A stretch of DNA of 52,557 bases from Alphaproteobacteria bacterium. Lineage in GTDB: Bacteria; Pseudomonadota; Alphaproteobacteria; Rhodospirillales; Magnetovibrionaceae. Numbering within the stretch: the stretch's first letter is position 1; each line of letters opens with the position of its first letter. The DNA lies in assembly GCA_015231605.1 (NCBI GenBank), contig JADGBG010000008.1, forward strand, positions 1-52,557, written 5' to 3'. The position numbers and the translations under genes were made by a program. The notes under the pieces were generated by a model. The model worked only from the letters and a program-made list of their open reading frames with translations. It was not told where the DNA came from and ran no database searches. Below, in pieces: positions 25,767 through 35,087 of this stretch.

Positions 25767-27557
25767 GTGCAACATATCCCGACGCATAAACTGATGGGCC
25801 GCCTGTGGCGCGAATGCATCCGCCAGTACAAATGGTGGTTCATGCTGGCGGTCATGTTCATGGCGCTGATGGCGACGGCGACGGCGCTCAGCGCCTGGCT
25901 GATGAAGCCCGTGGTGAACGACATCTTCATCAACCGTGACCGCACCATGTTATGGTGGATCGGCGCGGCGGTTCTGGCCACCTTCGCGGTCAAGGGGCTG
26001 TCGAACTACGCCCAGGCGACCATCATGGCGCGGGTCAGCCTGCGCGTGGTGGCGGACATGCAAAACCGCCTGTACCAGCACATGATGGGGTTGCATCTGG
26101 GCTTTTTTCATGAAAATCCCACGGGAACCCTGGTGTCGCGCTATCTCAACGACGTCGGTTCGATGCGCAACGCCGTGACCCACGCCATCACCGTGTTCGG
26201 CAAGGACCTGCTGTCCCTGATCGGCCTTGTGACGGTGATGTTCATCCAGGACTGGGAACTGGCGTTCGTGTCGTTTTTCGTGTTTCCCATCGCGGTCCTG
26301 CCCATCGTCAAGATCGGGCGGCGCATGCGCAAGGTCACCGTCAACACCCAGGTCGAATTGGGCCAGTTCACCACCCTTCTGGAACAAACCTTCCAGGGCG
26401 TGCGCGTGGTGAAGTCGTATGGCATGGAAGCCTATGAACAGGGCCGTGTCGCCGTGCTGGTGGATAAACTGTTCCAGCTGTATTTCAAGGGCGCGCGCAC
26501 CCGGGCGCTGTCCAGCCCCATCATGGAAACGCTGGGCGGCGTGGCCGTCACCACGGTGATCATCTACGGCGGCTACCGCGTGATCGAGGAAGCGACCGAC
26601 GCGGGTTCGTTCTTTTCCTTCATCACCGCGCTGTTGCTGGCCTACGAACCGATGAAGCGGTTGGCCAACCTCAACGCCACCGTCCAGGAAGGCATGGCCG
26701 GGGCGCAACGCACCTTCGAGGCGCTCGACCACATCAACCTCGTCACCGAAAAGAACGGCGCGCCCGAACTGAACGCAACCCGCGGGGAAATCCGTTTCGA
26801 CAACGTGTCGTTCCGCTATGCCCGTCCCGGCCATAGCGCCGACAAGGTCGAAAACGCACTCAACGCCATTTCCTTCACCGTTCCGGCGGGCAAGACCGTG
26901 GCCTTGGTCGGCGCGTCGGGCGCGGGCAAGTCCACCATCATGAATCTGGTGCCCAGGTTCTACGACGTCACCGGCGGGCGCGTCCTGATCGACGGCCAGG
27001 ACGTGCGCGACGTGACGTTCAAAAGCCTGCGCGGCGCGCTGGCGCTGGTCAGCCAGGAAGTCACGTTGTTCGACGACACGGTGCGCGCCAACATCGCCTA
27101 CGGCCGCCCGGGCGCGAGCGATGAAGACATCGTCGAAGCCGCTCGCAACGCCGCCGCCGACGCCTTCATCCGCCAACTGCCCGACGGCTACGACACCATG
27201 GTGGGCGAACAGGGCGTGCGCCTTTCGGGCGGACAGCGCCAGCGTCTCGCCATCGCGCGGGCCATGCTCAAGAATGCGCCGATCCTGCTTCTGGACGAAG
27301 CGACCTCTGCGCTGGACACGGAATCGGAACGCCAGATCCAGGCGGCGCTCGACGGTCTGATGCAGGACCGCACCACCTTGGTGATCGCGCACCGGCTGTC
27401 CACCGTGGTGGACGCGGACCTGATCTGCGTGCTTGACCAGGGGCGGCTCATGGAACAGGGCACGCACGCGGAACTGATGGACAAGAACGGCCTCTACGCC
27501 AAGCTCTACCAGTTGCAGTTCAGCCTCGAAGGCGACGGCCCGGACGGGGACGCCTAG
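25767..27557 (+). CDS. msbA: MsbA-type lipid A/glycerophospholipid ABC exporter
   Basis: A 596-residue half-transporter. Five to six helices fill residues 20–320. The ATPase has Walker A GASGAGKST (about 385), signature LSGGQRQRL, Walker B ILLLDEAT and the H-loop in LVIAHRLST. MsbA homodimers flip lipid A-core across the inner membrane. The context (DUF374, waaA, lpxK and an acyltransferase downstream) supports this role over a drug exporter. The start is GTG at 25767; an internal ATG at 25794 is possible. Confidence 0.9.
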   Translation: MQHIPTHKLMGRLWRECIRQYKWWFMLAVMFMALMATATALSAWLMKPVVNDIFINRDRTMLWWIGAAVLATFAVKGLSNYAQATIMARVSLRVVADMQNRLYQHMMGLHLGFFHENPTGTLVSRYLNDVGSMRNAVTHAITVFGKDLLSLIGLVTVMFIQDWELAFVSFFVFPIAVLPIVKIGRRMRKVTVNTQVELGQFTTLLEQTFQGVRVVKSYGMEAYEQGRVAVLVDKLFQLYFKGARTRALSSPIMETLGGVAVTTVIIYGGYRVIEEATDAGSFFSFITALLLAYEPMKRLANLNATVQEGMAGAQRTFEALDHINLVTEKNGAPELNATRGEIRFDNVSFRYARPGHSADKVENALNAISFTVPAGKTVALVGASGAGKSTIMNLVPRFYDVTGGRVLIDGQDVRDVTFKSLRGALALVSQEVTLFDDTVRANIAYGRPGASDEDIVEAARNAAADAFIRQLPDGYDTMVGEQGVRLSGGQRQRLAIARAMLKNAPILLLDEATSALDTESERQIQAALDGLMQDRTTLVIAHRLSTVVDADLICVLDQGRLMEQGTHAELMDKNGLYAKLYQLQFSLEGDGPDGDA

Positions 27558-27578
27558 TCTGGCGCGGGGGAACGGGGC

Positions 27579-28301
27579 GTGAAGCTGCACAAACGCATTT
27601 TCAACCAGGCCTGGGCGCAGAGCCTCGTGTCGCTGCTGATCGCGCTGTATTTGCGCGTCGTGCGGCTGACCGGGCGATGGGAAACGCGCGGCGAGGACGA
27701 TGTCCAGCGTCTCATGGACGCGGGCCAGCCGCTGATCTTCTGCTTCTGGCACGGGCGGTTGATTTCCAACATCTTCTGTTGGCGCAACGAAGCGGTGCTG
27801 CACATTCTGTCCACCCCGCACCGGGACGGACAGATCGCGGCCCGCTCCTACAACCGCTTCGGCATCCAGACCATCTGGGGCTCGACCAAGAAGGGCGGGA
27901 CCGGGGCGGTGCGCGAAATTCTCAAGGTGCTCAAGGACGGCGGCGTCATCGGCATCACCCCCGATGGCCCCAAGGGCCCGCGCCAACGCATGCAGAAAAG
28001 CGCCATCGACATGGCGCGCATGACCGGCGCGATGCTGGTGCCGGTGTCCAACGCCACCACCCGGTGCAAGTGGCTGGGCACCTGGGATCGCATGGTTTTG
28101 CCGCTGCCGTTCGGGCGCGGCGTGTTCGCCTTCGGCGAGGCGATGGAGATCCCCCGCAAGGCCAGCGACGAGGAGTTCGAGCGCATCCGGGCCGCGTTCG
28201 AAGACCGCCTCAACGCGCTCACCCGCCAGCTCGACGCCGAATGCGGCCAGACGACGCCGGACCCGGCCCCCCTTGCCGAAGGCCGGGAGGACGGCGCATG
28301 A
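27579..28301 (+). CDS. DUF374 lysophospholipid acyltransferase family protein
   Basis: A 240-residue protein with FWHGRLISNIFCW near residue 58, where the histidine fits the acyltransferase H-box, and GSTKKGGTGAVREIL plus GITPDGPKGPRQRM, the diagnostic DUF374 blocks. It probably acylates a lipid A or lipid intermediate on the cytoplasmic face; the exact substrate is not established. It starts 22 bases after msbA and its stop overlaps the waaA start (ATGA). Confidence 0.88.
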   Translation: MKLHKRIFNQAWAQSLVSLLIALYLRVVRLTGRWETRGEDDVQRLMDAGQPLIFCFWHGRLISNIFCWRNEAVLHILSTPHRDGQIAARSYNRFGIQTIWGSTKKGGTGAVREILKVLKDGGVIGITPDGPKGPRQRMQKSAIDMARMTGAMLVPVSNATTRCKWLGTWDRMVLPLPFGRGVFAFGEAMEIPRKASDEEFERIRAAFEDRLNALTRQLDAECGQTTPDPAPLAEGREDGA

Positions 28302-29605
28302 AGCTGGCGTTGTACCGCGTGCTGACCGATCTGGGCGGGCCGCTGATCCGGCTGTACCTCGAGCGCCGCCTCAAACGCGGCAAGGAAGACCGCGCCCGTT
28401 TCCGCGAACGTCTGGGGTTCTCCGCCCATCCGCGGCCCGCCGCCAAGCGGGTGGCGTGGGTCCATGCCGCCAGCGTGGGCGAGTCGCTTTCGGTTTTGCC
28501 GGTGGTGGATCGCGTGCTGACCGAACGTCCGGATTGGTTCGTTCTGGTCACCACCGGGACCGTGACTTCGGCCCGGCTGATGGCGGAACGCCTGCCCGGC
28601 CAGGACACCGGCCGCAGCGCCCATCAGTACGTGCCGGTTGATCGCACCGTCTACGTGCGCCGCTTCCTGGATCACTGGCGGCCCGACCTGGCGCTGTGGG
28701 TGGAAAGCGAATTCTGGCCCAACCTGGTGATCGAAACCCATGCGCGCGGCGTGCCTATGGTGGTTCTCAACGGACGCATGTCGGAGCGTTCCTACCGCGG
28801 GTGGCTGAAACACCGGGCCGTCATCGCGCGGCTTTTGGGCGCGTTTCAATTGGTCCTGGCGCGCGGCGACACCGACGCCGCGCGGTTTTGCGACCTGGGC
28901 GCGGAAAGCGTCGAGGTTCCCGGAAACCTGAAATTCGCGCAGCCCCCGCTCCCCGCCAACGAACAGGCGTTGGCGCGCCTGGTGGCGAGCATGGGCGCCC
29001 GGCCGCGCTGGCTGGCGGCGTCCACCCATGCGGGGGAGGAAGAAATCTGCGCCCGGGTCCACCTGTCGCTGCGCAAGGACGTTCCGGGTCTTCTCACCGT
29101 GATCGTGCCGAGACACCCCGAACGCGGCCCCGCCATCGCCTGCGCCCTTCATGACCAGGGGCTGAACGTGGCGCTGCGCTCGGCGGACGCCCCGCTCACC
29201 CCCGACACCGATATTTACGTCGCCGACACCCTCGGAGAATTGGGGTTATTTTACCGCTTGTGTGATATTGTTTTCATGGGTAAGACCCTGGCGGGCGGTG
29301 GAGGCCAGAATCCGATCGAAGCGGCGATTTTGTCTTCGGCCCTGTTGTTCGGGCCAGACATGAGCAACTTCGAGGACATTGCCGACGCGCTCAGCGCGTG
29401 CGGCGGAGCCCTGTGGGTGAAGGATGCCGAAAGCCTGGCCGAAGCGGTCGCGGGCCTGCTCGCAGACGGCGAAGCGCGGGAACGCGCGGTCCGCGCGGCG
29501 CACGACCTGGCGAAGTCCGAAACCGGGGTCTTGAACCGGATGATGGGGGCGCTGGGCCCTTATTTCGAGTTTACCGAGGCGAAAAACAACCATGCACGCA
29601 CCTGA
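28298..29605 (+). CDS. waaA: 3-deoxy-D-manno-octulosonic acid (Kdo) transferase
   Basis: A 435-residue Kdo transferase, adding Kdo from CMP-Kdo to lipid IVA. An N-terminal membrane-associating helix (about 1–20) leads to WVHAASVGES, with the conserved Glu that acts as base in the family, then ALWVESEFWPNL, VVLNGRMSERSY and, in the C-terminal domain, MGKTLAGGGGQNPIEAA. The length is usual. The start overlaps the DUF374 stop and the end overlaps lpxK by 14 bases, indicating tight translational coupling. Confidence 0.93.
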   Translation: MKLALYRVLTDLGGPLIRLYLERRLKRGKEDRARFRERLGFSAHPRPAAKRVAWVHAASVGESLSVLPVVDRVLTERPDWFVLVTTGTVTSARLMAERLPGQDTGRSAHQYVPVDRTVYVRRFLDHWRPDLALWVESEFWPNLVIETHARGVPMVVLNGRMSERSYRGWLKHRAVIARLLGAFQLVLARGDTDAARFCDLGAESVEVPGNLKFAQPPLPANEQALARLVASMGARPRWLAASTHAGEEEICARVHLSLRKDVPGLLTVIVPRHPERGPAIACALHDQGLNVALRSADAPLTPDTDIYVADTLGELGLFYRLCDIVFMGKTLAGGGGQNPIEAAILSSALLFGPDMSNFEDIADALSACGGALWVKDAESLAEAVAGLLADGEARERAVRAAHDLAKSETGVLNRMMGALGPYFEFTEAKNNHART

Positions 29606-30593
29606 TTTCTGGGATCGCAAATCCAACGGTTTCTGGCCCAATGTCTTGCGTCCGTTGGGATGCGTGGTGGCGGGCATGGCCGCGATGAAGCGCCGTTCCG
29701 CCATGCCGTGGGCATCCCCGTTGCCGGTCATTTGCGTCGGCAACCTGGTGGCCGGCGGCGCGGGCAAGACGCCGGTCGCGATCGACTTGGCCGAACGCAT
29801 GGAAAGGCGCGGCGTCAAGGCTCACGTGTTGACGCGCGGCTATGGCGGACACGAATTCGGGCCCTTGCGGGTGGACGTGGAAAACCACATCGCCTCCGAG
29901 GTTGGGGACGAACCGCTGCTGTTGGCGAAAAGCGCCCCCACCTGGGTGGCGCGCGACCGCCGCCAAGGCATCGAGGCCGCCATGGCCGAAGGCGCCCAGG
30001 CGATCATCCTCGACGACGGCTTCCAGAATTTCACCGTGACCAAGGACCTGTCCCTGCTGGTCGTCGACGGCGGATACGGTTTCGGCAATGCCCGCGTCAT
30101 GCCGGCGGGGCCGTTGCGCGAACCCGTGGAAACGGGCCTGGCGCGCGCCGACGCCGTGATCTTGATGGGCCGCGACGAAGCCGACGTGTGGGGCCGGATC
30201 AAGCGCGCGGGCTTCAAGGATCTGCCGATCATCCGCGCCGACGTGCGGGCCGTGGGCAAACTGGATGACCTCAAGGGCCGCGACGTATTCGCTTTCGCCG
30301 GCATCGGGCGGCCGGAAAAATTCTTCGCGACCCTGAAGGGGCTCGGATGCCGGCTGGCGGGGACCCGCGCGTTCGACGACCACCACCCCTTCACCAAGGA
30401 AGAAATCCATTCGGTCCTGAAGGCCGCCAAGGGCGCCCTGGTCGTCACCACCGCCAAGGATTTCGTCCGCATCCCCCCACAGTTCCGCCATGACGTGCGG
30501 GTGGTGGACATCACGCTCAAATGGAAAGATGACGCGGACGCCGAAGCCTTGTTGGACAAGGCCCTGGCCGCACGCGGCGATACGGATGGCTGA
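29592..30593 (+). CDS. lpxK: tetraacyldisaccharide 4'-kinase
   Basis: A 333-residue LpxK, phosphorylating the 4' position of the lipid A precursor on the inner face of the inner membrane. The P-loop is GNLVAGGAGKTP (about 52–63). Other landmarks are VLTRGYGG, IILDDGFQN with the catalytic acidic pair, and the C-terminal DDHHPFT. It overlaps waaA upstream, and the next acyltransferase gene begins within its last codons (8-base overlap). Confidence 0.94.
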   Translation: MHAPDFWDRKSNGFWPNVLRPLGCVVAGMAAMKRRSAMPWASPLPVICVGNLVAGGAGKTPVAIDLAERMERRGVKAHVLTRGYGGHEFGPLRVDVENHIASEVGDEPLLLAKSAPTWVARDRRQGIEAAMAEGAQAIILDDGFQNFTVTKDLSLLVVDGGYGFGNARVMPAGPLREPVETGLARADAVILMGRDEADVWGRIKRAGFKDLPIIRADVRAVGKLDDLKGRDVFAFAGIGRPEKFFATLKGLGCRLAGTRAFDDHHPFTKEEIHSVLKAAKGALVVTTAKDFVRIPPQFRHDVRVVDITLKWKDDADAEALLDKALAARGDTDG

Positions 30594-31485
30594 TCCGGTT
30601 CGACCCCTCAGCTATCGCACCGTCACGCCGCTGGACATCGTCAGTTGGGCGGCAGCCTATTTCGCTCTCATCGTGTTGCGCCTTTTGCCATTCGGTTGGG
30701 TTTCGGGTCTGGGCGGCGGTTTGGCCCGCGCCATCGGCCCGCGCCTTGGCAAATCGCGGACCGCGCGCGCCAACCTCAAATCCGCCTTCCCCGACAAATC
30801 CGATGCCGAGATCGAGACCTTGGTGCGCCAGACCTGGGACACGCTGGGGCGCACGGTGTTCGAGTTCCCGATCATGCACCGCCTGTTGGACGGCCCGGAC
30901 CGGACGCGTCTGGACATCGAGGGGCGCGAGCACCTGGACGCGGCGCTCGCCACCGGCAAGCCGGTGCTGTTTTTCGGCGCTCACCTGGGCAACTGGGAAG
31001 CGCCTCCGGTCGCCGCCGGCATCTTGGGCTTCTCGGTCAATTCGTTCTATCGCGCGCCCAACAATCCGCTGCTGTTGAAGCTGTTCGCTAAACGCAAGAC
31101 GCCGGGCGAGCTTATCCCCAAGGGCGCGCCCGGGGCCAAGCGGGCGTTCACGCTTCTGAAACAGGGCCAGCATCTCGGCATCCTGGTCGACCAGAAGCTC
31201 AACGACGGCATCCCCGTGCCGTTTTTCGGCCGCGACGCCATGACCGGCACGGCGCTGGCGGAATTCGCGCTGCGCTTCGGCGCGCCGATGGTGCCGATCC
31301 GTTGCGTGCGTCTGCCGGGCGCGCGATTCAGGCTGATCTTTCATCCCCCGCTCCAGGTCGAGACCACGGGCGAACGCAAGGACGACGTGCGCGCCATCAT
31401 GACCGCCGTCAACGCCCTCTTGGAAAGCTGGATCCGCGAAACCCCCGGCCAATGGCTATGGCTGCACCGCCGCTGGCCGGAGTGA
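30586..31485 (+). CDS. LpxL/HtrB-like lipid A lauroyl-type acyltransferase
   Basis: A 299-residue acyltransferase of the LpxL/LpxM family. A single N-terminal membrane helix (about 20–38) precedes FFGAHLGNWEAPPVA, where His-Leu-Gly-Asn-Trp-Glu is the catalytic box, and LVDQKLNDGIPVPFFG further on. The C-terminus ends in WLWLHRRW, the usual family ending. It completes lipid A acylation. LpxL and LpxM cannot be told apart from sequence alone, so no symbol is given. The ATG at 30586 overlaps lpxK. Confidence 0.9.
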   Translation: MADPVRPLSYRTVTPLDIVSWAAAYFALIVLRLLPFGWVSGLGGGLARAIGPRLGKSRTARANLKSAFPDKSDAEIETLVRQTWDTLGRTVFEFPIMHRLLDGPDRTRLDIEGREHLDAALATGKPVLFFGAHLGNWEAPPVAAGILGFSVNSFYRAPNNPLLLKLFAKRKTPGELIPKGAPGAKRAFTLLKQGQHLGILVDQKLNDGIPVPFFGRDAMTGTALAEFALRFGAPMVPIRCVRLPGARFRLIFHPPLQVETTGERKDDVRAIMTAVNALLESWIRETPGQWLWLHRRWPE

Positions 31486-31487
31486 GT

Positions 31488-32687
31488 TCACGACGCGCCG
31501 TCTTCCGCGCCCTGGGCGGTCTTGAGTTCGACCAGACGATCCGACATGACCTGTTCGAGTTCCTGGCGCAGGTCGTCGTGGTGATCAAGAAGGTGCTGAA
31601 AATCCCGCTTGTTGAGGCGCAGCAGGTGACATTCCGTCACCGCCATCACGGTCGCGGTGCGCGGGACATGGGCCAGCAGGGCGATTTCACCAAAGAAGTC
31701 TCCGCCCGCAAGCTTGATGACGCCGCCTGGCGCGACCACTTCGACCTCGCCGGACACGATGAAATACATGTCGTTGGCCGTCTCGCCCTGATGCACGATG
31801 ACATAGCGCGGCGGAACCAGTTTGGGCGTCAGCGCGGTGACGATCTCCGAAATGCTGACCGCGTCGAGGCGGGAAAACAGCGGGACCTTCGCCACCAGCC
31901 CCCACGACACGACGAAGTCGCGCTTTCTGAGCTCGGTCGCGAAGCCGGTCGCCATGATGCCGGTCGGCAGCGTGAACATGCCGATGCCGATGATCATCAC
32001 CACCCCGCCAAACAGCTTGCCCAACGGCGTGTGCGGCGTGACGTCGCCGTAGCCGACGGTGGACAGCGTCGCCATCGCCCACCACATGGCGGCGGGGATG
32101 GATCCGAAGGTTTCCGGCTGGCCTTCGCGTTCCAGCAGATAGACGACGCTGGAGGAGAACACCAGCATGGCCAGGATGACGATGCCCGCCGCCATCAACG
32201 GGCGGCGTTGGGAATAGAGCACGGCGCCGAAGGTTTCCAGGGCGGGGGAATAACGCGTCAGCTTCAACAACCGCAACAGCCGAAGGACGCGCAGGATGCG
32301 TAAGTCAAAGCTCACCCACATCGCCAGATAAAACGGCAAGATGGCCGCCAGGTCGATCAGGGACGGCATCGACACGGCGTAACGCAACCGCACCCGCCAC
32401 GGCGCATCCCCGGCCAAGGGATGGCCTTCCACGCACGTCCATAAACGCAACAGATACTCCACCGTGAACACGGCGACGGACGCGGTTTCGAATGCCTCGA
32501 ACAGGGCGTCATGGCGGACGGCGATGCTGGGCACCGTCTCGACGATGACGGCGGCGACATTGGCGAGGATCAGCGCCACCATCGCTACGTTGAAGATCCG
32601 CCCGCGCCAATCATCCGCGGCCGACGCCTCTACGATCGCGAACACGCGCGCGCGCCAGGACGTCATCTGTGGGACGGCGGATTGCAT
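31488..32687 (-). CDS. MloK1-like cyclic-nucleotide-gated potassium channel
   Basis: A 399-residue six-helix channel. After helices S1–S3, residues 130–145 form an arginine/leucine repeat (RILRVLRLLRLLKLTR) like a reduced S4. The pore carries the potassium filter STVGYGD (about 209–215). The C-terminal cyclic-nucleotide-binding domain (about 275–380) has the phosphate-binding cassette GDFFGEIALLAHVPRTATV. This is the architecture of MloK1 from Mesorhizobium and its Magnetospirillum relative. The ATG at 32687 with GGAG nine bases upstream is preferred over one 51 bases upstream. It is convergent with the lipid A operon, with only two bases between stops. Confidence 0.88.
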   Translation of the reverse strand: MQSAVPQMTSWRARVFAIVEASAADDWRGRIFNVAMVALILANVAAVIVETVPSIAVRHDALFEAFETASVAVFTVEYLLRLWTCVEGHPLAGDAPWRVRLRYAVSMPSLIDLAAILPFYLAMWVSFDLRILRVLRLLRLLKLTRYSPALETFGAVLYSQRRPLMAAGIVILAMLVFSSSVVYLLEREGQPETFGSIPAAMWWAMATLSTVGYGDVTPHTPLGKLFGGVVMIIGIGMFTLPTGIMATGFATELRKRDFVVSWGLVAKVPLFSRLDAVSISEIVTALTPKLVPPRYVIVHQGETANDMYFIVSGEVEVVAPGGVIKLAGGDFFGEIALLAHVPRTATVMAVTECHLLRLNKRDFQHLLDHHDDLRQELEQVMSDRLVELKTAQGAEDGAS

Positions 32688-32781
32688 GGCGTCGGTCTCC
32701 TGCCTTGGGTTTTGTCCAAGCCCTCGAAACCGCACCATGATGCGGGACGTCCCTTGCTTTTTCGCTAACGCGTGGGCCGTT

Positions 32782-33579
32782 TCACATTTCCCCGGCCGCC
32801 AGGCGCGGGTCGAGATGCGTGGACTTCCACGTCATGCCCCAATGCAGGTGCGCGCCGGTGGCGCGGCCGGTTTGGCCCACCGCGCCGATGGTCTGGCCCT
32901 GCTCCACCACCTGTCCCTCGATGACCGAGATGGACGCCATGTGGGCGTAGACGCTGGTCAGCCCCAGGCCATGGTCGATCATCATGGTCTTGCCGGTATA
33001 AAACATATCGTCGTGCACCAGCGCGACCACGCCCGCGGCCGGGGCCCGGATGGGCGTGCCCTCGGGCGCGGCGACATCGACCCCGTTGTGCGGGTTCTTG
33101 GGCGTGCCGTTGAGGATGCGCTGCGATCCGAACACTCCGGACAGGGGGCCCTTCACCGGCCACGCGAACCCGGTGACGAAGCGCGGCTCCGCCGTCATGG
33201 TGGCGCGCACGGTTCCGATCTTGGCGTTGTCGGCCTTGATCCGCGCGACGTCCTCGGGCCTGGGCGTCACCTTGCGGGCCGGCAGGCCGTCGATGCGTTG
33301 GATGTCATAATCCTGCTTGGCGATGTCCAGGGTGCGGCTCTCCGTCCGGCCGTCCGTTTCCGTCACCGTGAGAACGGCCTTGTCCTTCGCGTCGCGGCCG
33401 AATCCGATGACGAACGCGCCGTCGGCGGCCACCGCCACCGCTTCGCCGTCCAGGCTGACGCGCGCGCCGGGCCCGGCATGGCCGATCACCAGTCCGCCCT
33501 GCATGAAGACGCCGGACAGCTCCAAAGCCTGGGCCGGCATGGCCAACACCATCATCATCAAAGCGGCGGCAAATCTCAC
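32782..33579 (-). CDS. M23 (LytM-type) peptidase, exported
   Basis: A 265-residue protein with signal peptide [18 protein letters not shown]. The peptidase domain has [16 protein letters not shown] and HLHWGM, giving the His/Asp and His-x-His zinc ligands, and the G-rich [17 protein letters not shown] lead-in. It is expected to cleave peptidoglycan cross-links in the periplasm. Its start overlaps the xseA stop by four bases, so the two are transcribed together. Confidence 0.9.
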   Translation of the reverse strand: MRFAAALMMMVLAMPAQALELSGVFMQGGLVIGHAGPGARVSLDGEAVAVAADGAFVIGFGRDAKDKAVLTVTETDGRTESRTLDIAKQDYDIQRIDGLPARKVTPRPEDVARIKADNAKIGTVRATMTAEPRFVTGFAWPVKGPLSGVFGSQRILNGTPKNPHNGVDVAAPEGTPIRAPAAGVVALVHDDMFYTGKTMMIDHGLGLTSVYAHMASISVIEGQVVEQGQTIGAVGQTGRATGAHLHWGMTWKSTHLDPRLAAGEM

Positions 33580-34996
33580 AGCAAACTCCCCTGGCGGTCG
33601 TCTTTGTTTGTCGGTTTCGCGGGCCTGGGCTTGGGCGGCGCGGCGCTCCCGGCGATGCGCGCGGCCACGCTGCCGTCCGCCAGCGTCACCGTCACCTCGT
33701 CGCCCGGATGCAATGTCCGGACGGTACCGACGGGCTTGCCCTTGGCGTCGGAAATCAGGGCGAAGCCGCGCTCCAATACGCGCTGGTAGCTGAGCCCCTC
33801 CAACAGGCGCGCAAGTTCCGCCAGCCGCCGCCGCCGGCCATCGTTCAATCGTGCGGCGGCGCGGGCCAAGCTCCTTGCCCGATCATCGAGACGGTCGCGC
33901 GCGTGACGGACGCGCGTGCGTGGCGAAACGAGGCCGCCCGCCACCTCGGCCAAACGGCGGTGACGGCGATGCACGCCGTTCGCCAGACTGCCGTCCAAAC
34001 GCTCGCCCCAATCGTCGAGGCGCTGGCGGCGGTCCTCCACCAGGCGCGACAGGTCGGGCAGCGCGCGGGCGAGGCCGTCGAGCCGCGCGCGCGCCTCGCG
34101 CACCATCCGGGCCTGGGCGCGGACCAGACGCGCGCCGTCTTCCTGGATCTGCGCCAACAGGTCGGCGCGCACCGGAACCGCCATTTCGGCGGCCGCCGTG
34201 GGCGTCGGCGCGCGCACATCGGACGCGAAGTCGATCAAGGTGGTGTCGGTTTCGTGCCCCACCGCGCTGATCAACGGGATGGCGCTCTCCGCCGCCGCGC
34301 GCACCACGATTTCCTCGTTGAAGGCCCAGAGATCCTCCAGCGAGCCGCCGCCGCGCGCGACGATCAGAACGTCCGGACGCGGGATGTCGCCGCCGGGCTT
34401 GAGCCGGTTGAACCCGGCGATGGCGTCCACGATCTGCCGTGGCGCGCCGTCGCCCTGCACCAAAACCGGCCACACCAAAACCCGGCGCGGGAAGCGGTCG
34501 GCCCAGCGGTGCAGGATGTCGCGGGCGACGTCACCACGCCGATGACGTCGGGCAACATGGGCAGGGGACGCTTTTCGGACGCGTCGAACAGCCCCTCGGC
34601 GGCGAGTTTGCGGCGGCGGTCCTCCAACAGCTTCAACAGCGCACCCTCGCCGGCGATTTCCAGCGCCTCGACCACCATCTGGTAGTTGGAGCGGCCCGGA
34701 TACGTGGTGATGCGTCCGGTGGCGATCACCTCCATCCCGTCCTCGGGCCGGATGTCCAAACGGTCGGCCGTGCCGCGCCAGCACACCGCGTCCAGCACCG
34801 CCTGGTCGTCCTTGAGCCGGAAATACAAATGACCCGACGCCGCGCGCTTGAAGCCGCTGATCTCGCCCCGCACGCGAATGAAGGCGAACGAATCCTCCAC
34901 CACGCGCTTAACGTGGCCGGAAATCTCGGAAACCGAGAAAATCGGCGCATTGAGTCCGGTTTCCGTTGATTCTGATGCGGTTAGGTGTTCACTCAT
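33576..34996 (-). pseudogene. xseA: exodeoxyribonuclease VII large subunit, frameshifted
   Basis: The gene encodes XseA, but in two frames. The N-terminal part (from 34996) has the OB domain [20 protein letters not shown] and reads to [11 protein letters not shown]. The family then expects TGAVIRDILHR. Here the frame runs out into unrelated sequence, while [15 protein letters not shown] continues in another frame to the normal C-terminal coiled coil and [10 protein letters not shown]. Between the TCG codon and CGCGAC only 2 of the 18 expected bases remain, a net loss of 16 near 34521–34526. Both halves are otherwise intact. It is either a recent inactivating deletion or a sequencing/assembly error. 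XseA with XseB degrades single-stranded DNA; xseB is not in the window. Confidence 0.85.
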
Positions 34997-35087
34997 GGCT
35001 CACAGTATGTATGATACGGTTGCGCGTGGCAAAAAAAGCCGCGACAACAGGGATAACAAAATTCGGTTCTCTCGGGGAGACGGTACC

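Noticed and set aside
25950-27986. A 678-codon minus-strand frame opposite msbA
   Set aside because: It is antisense to an intact ABC transporter and rich in His/Arg/Gln with no motif.
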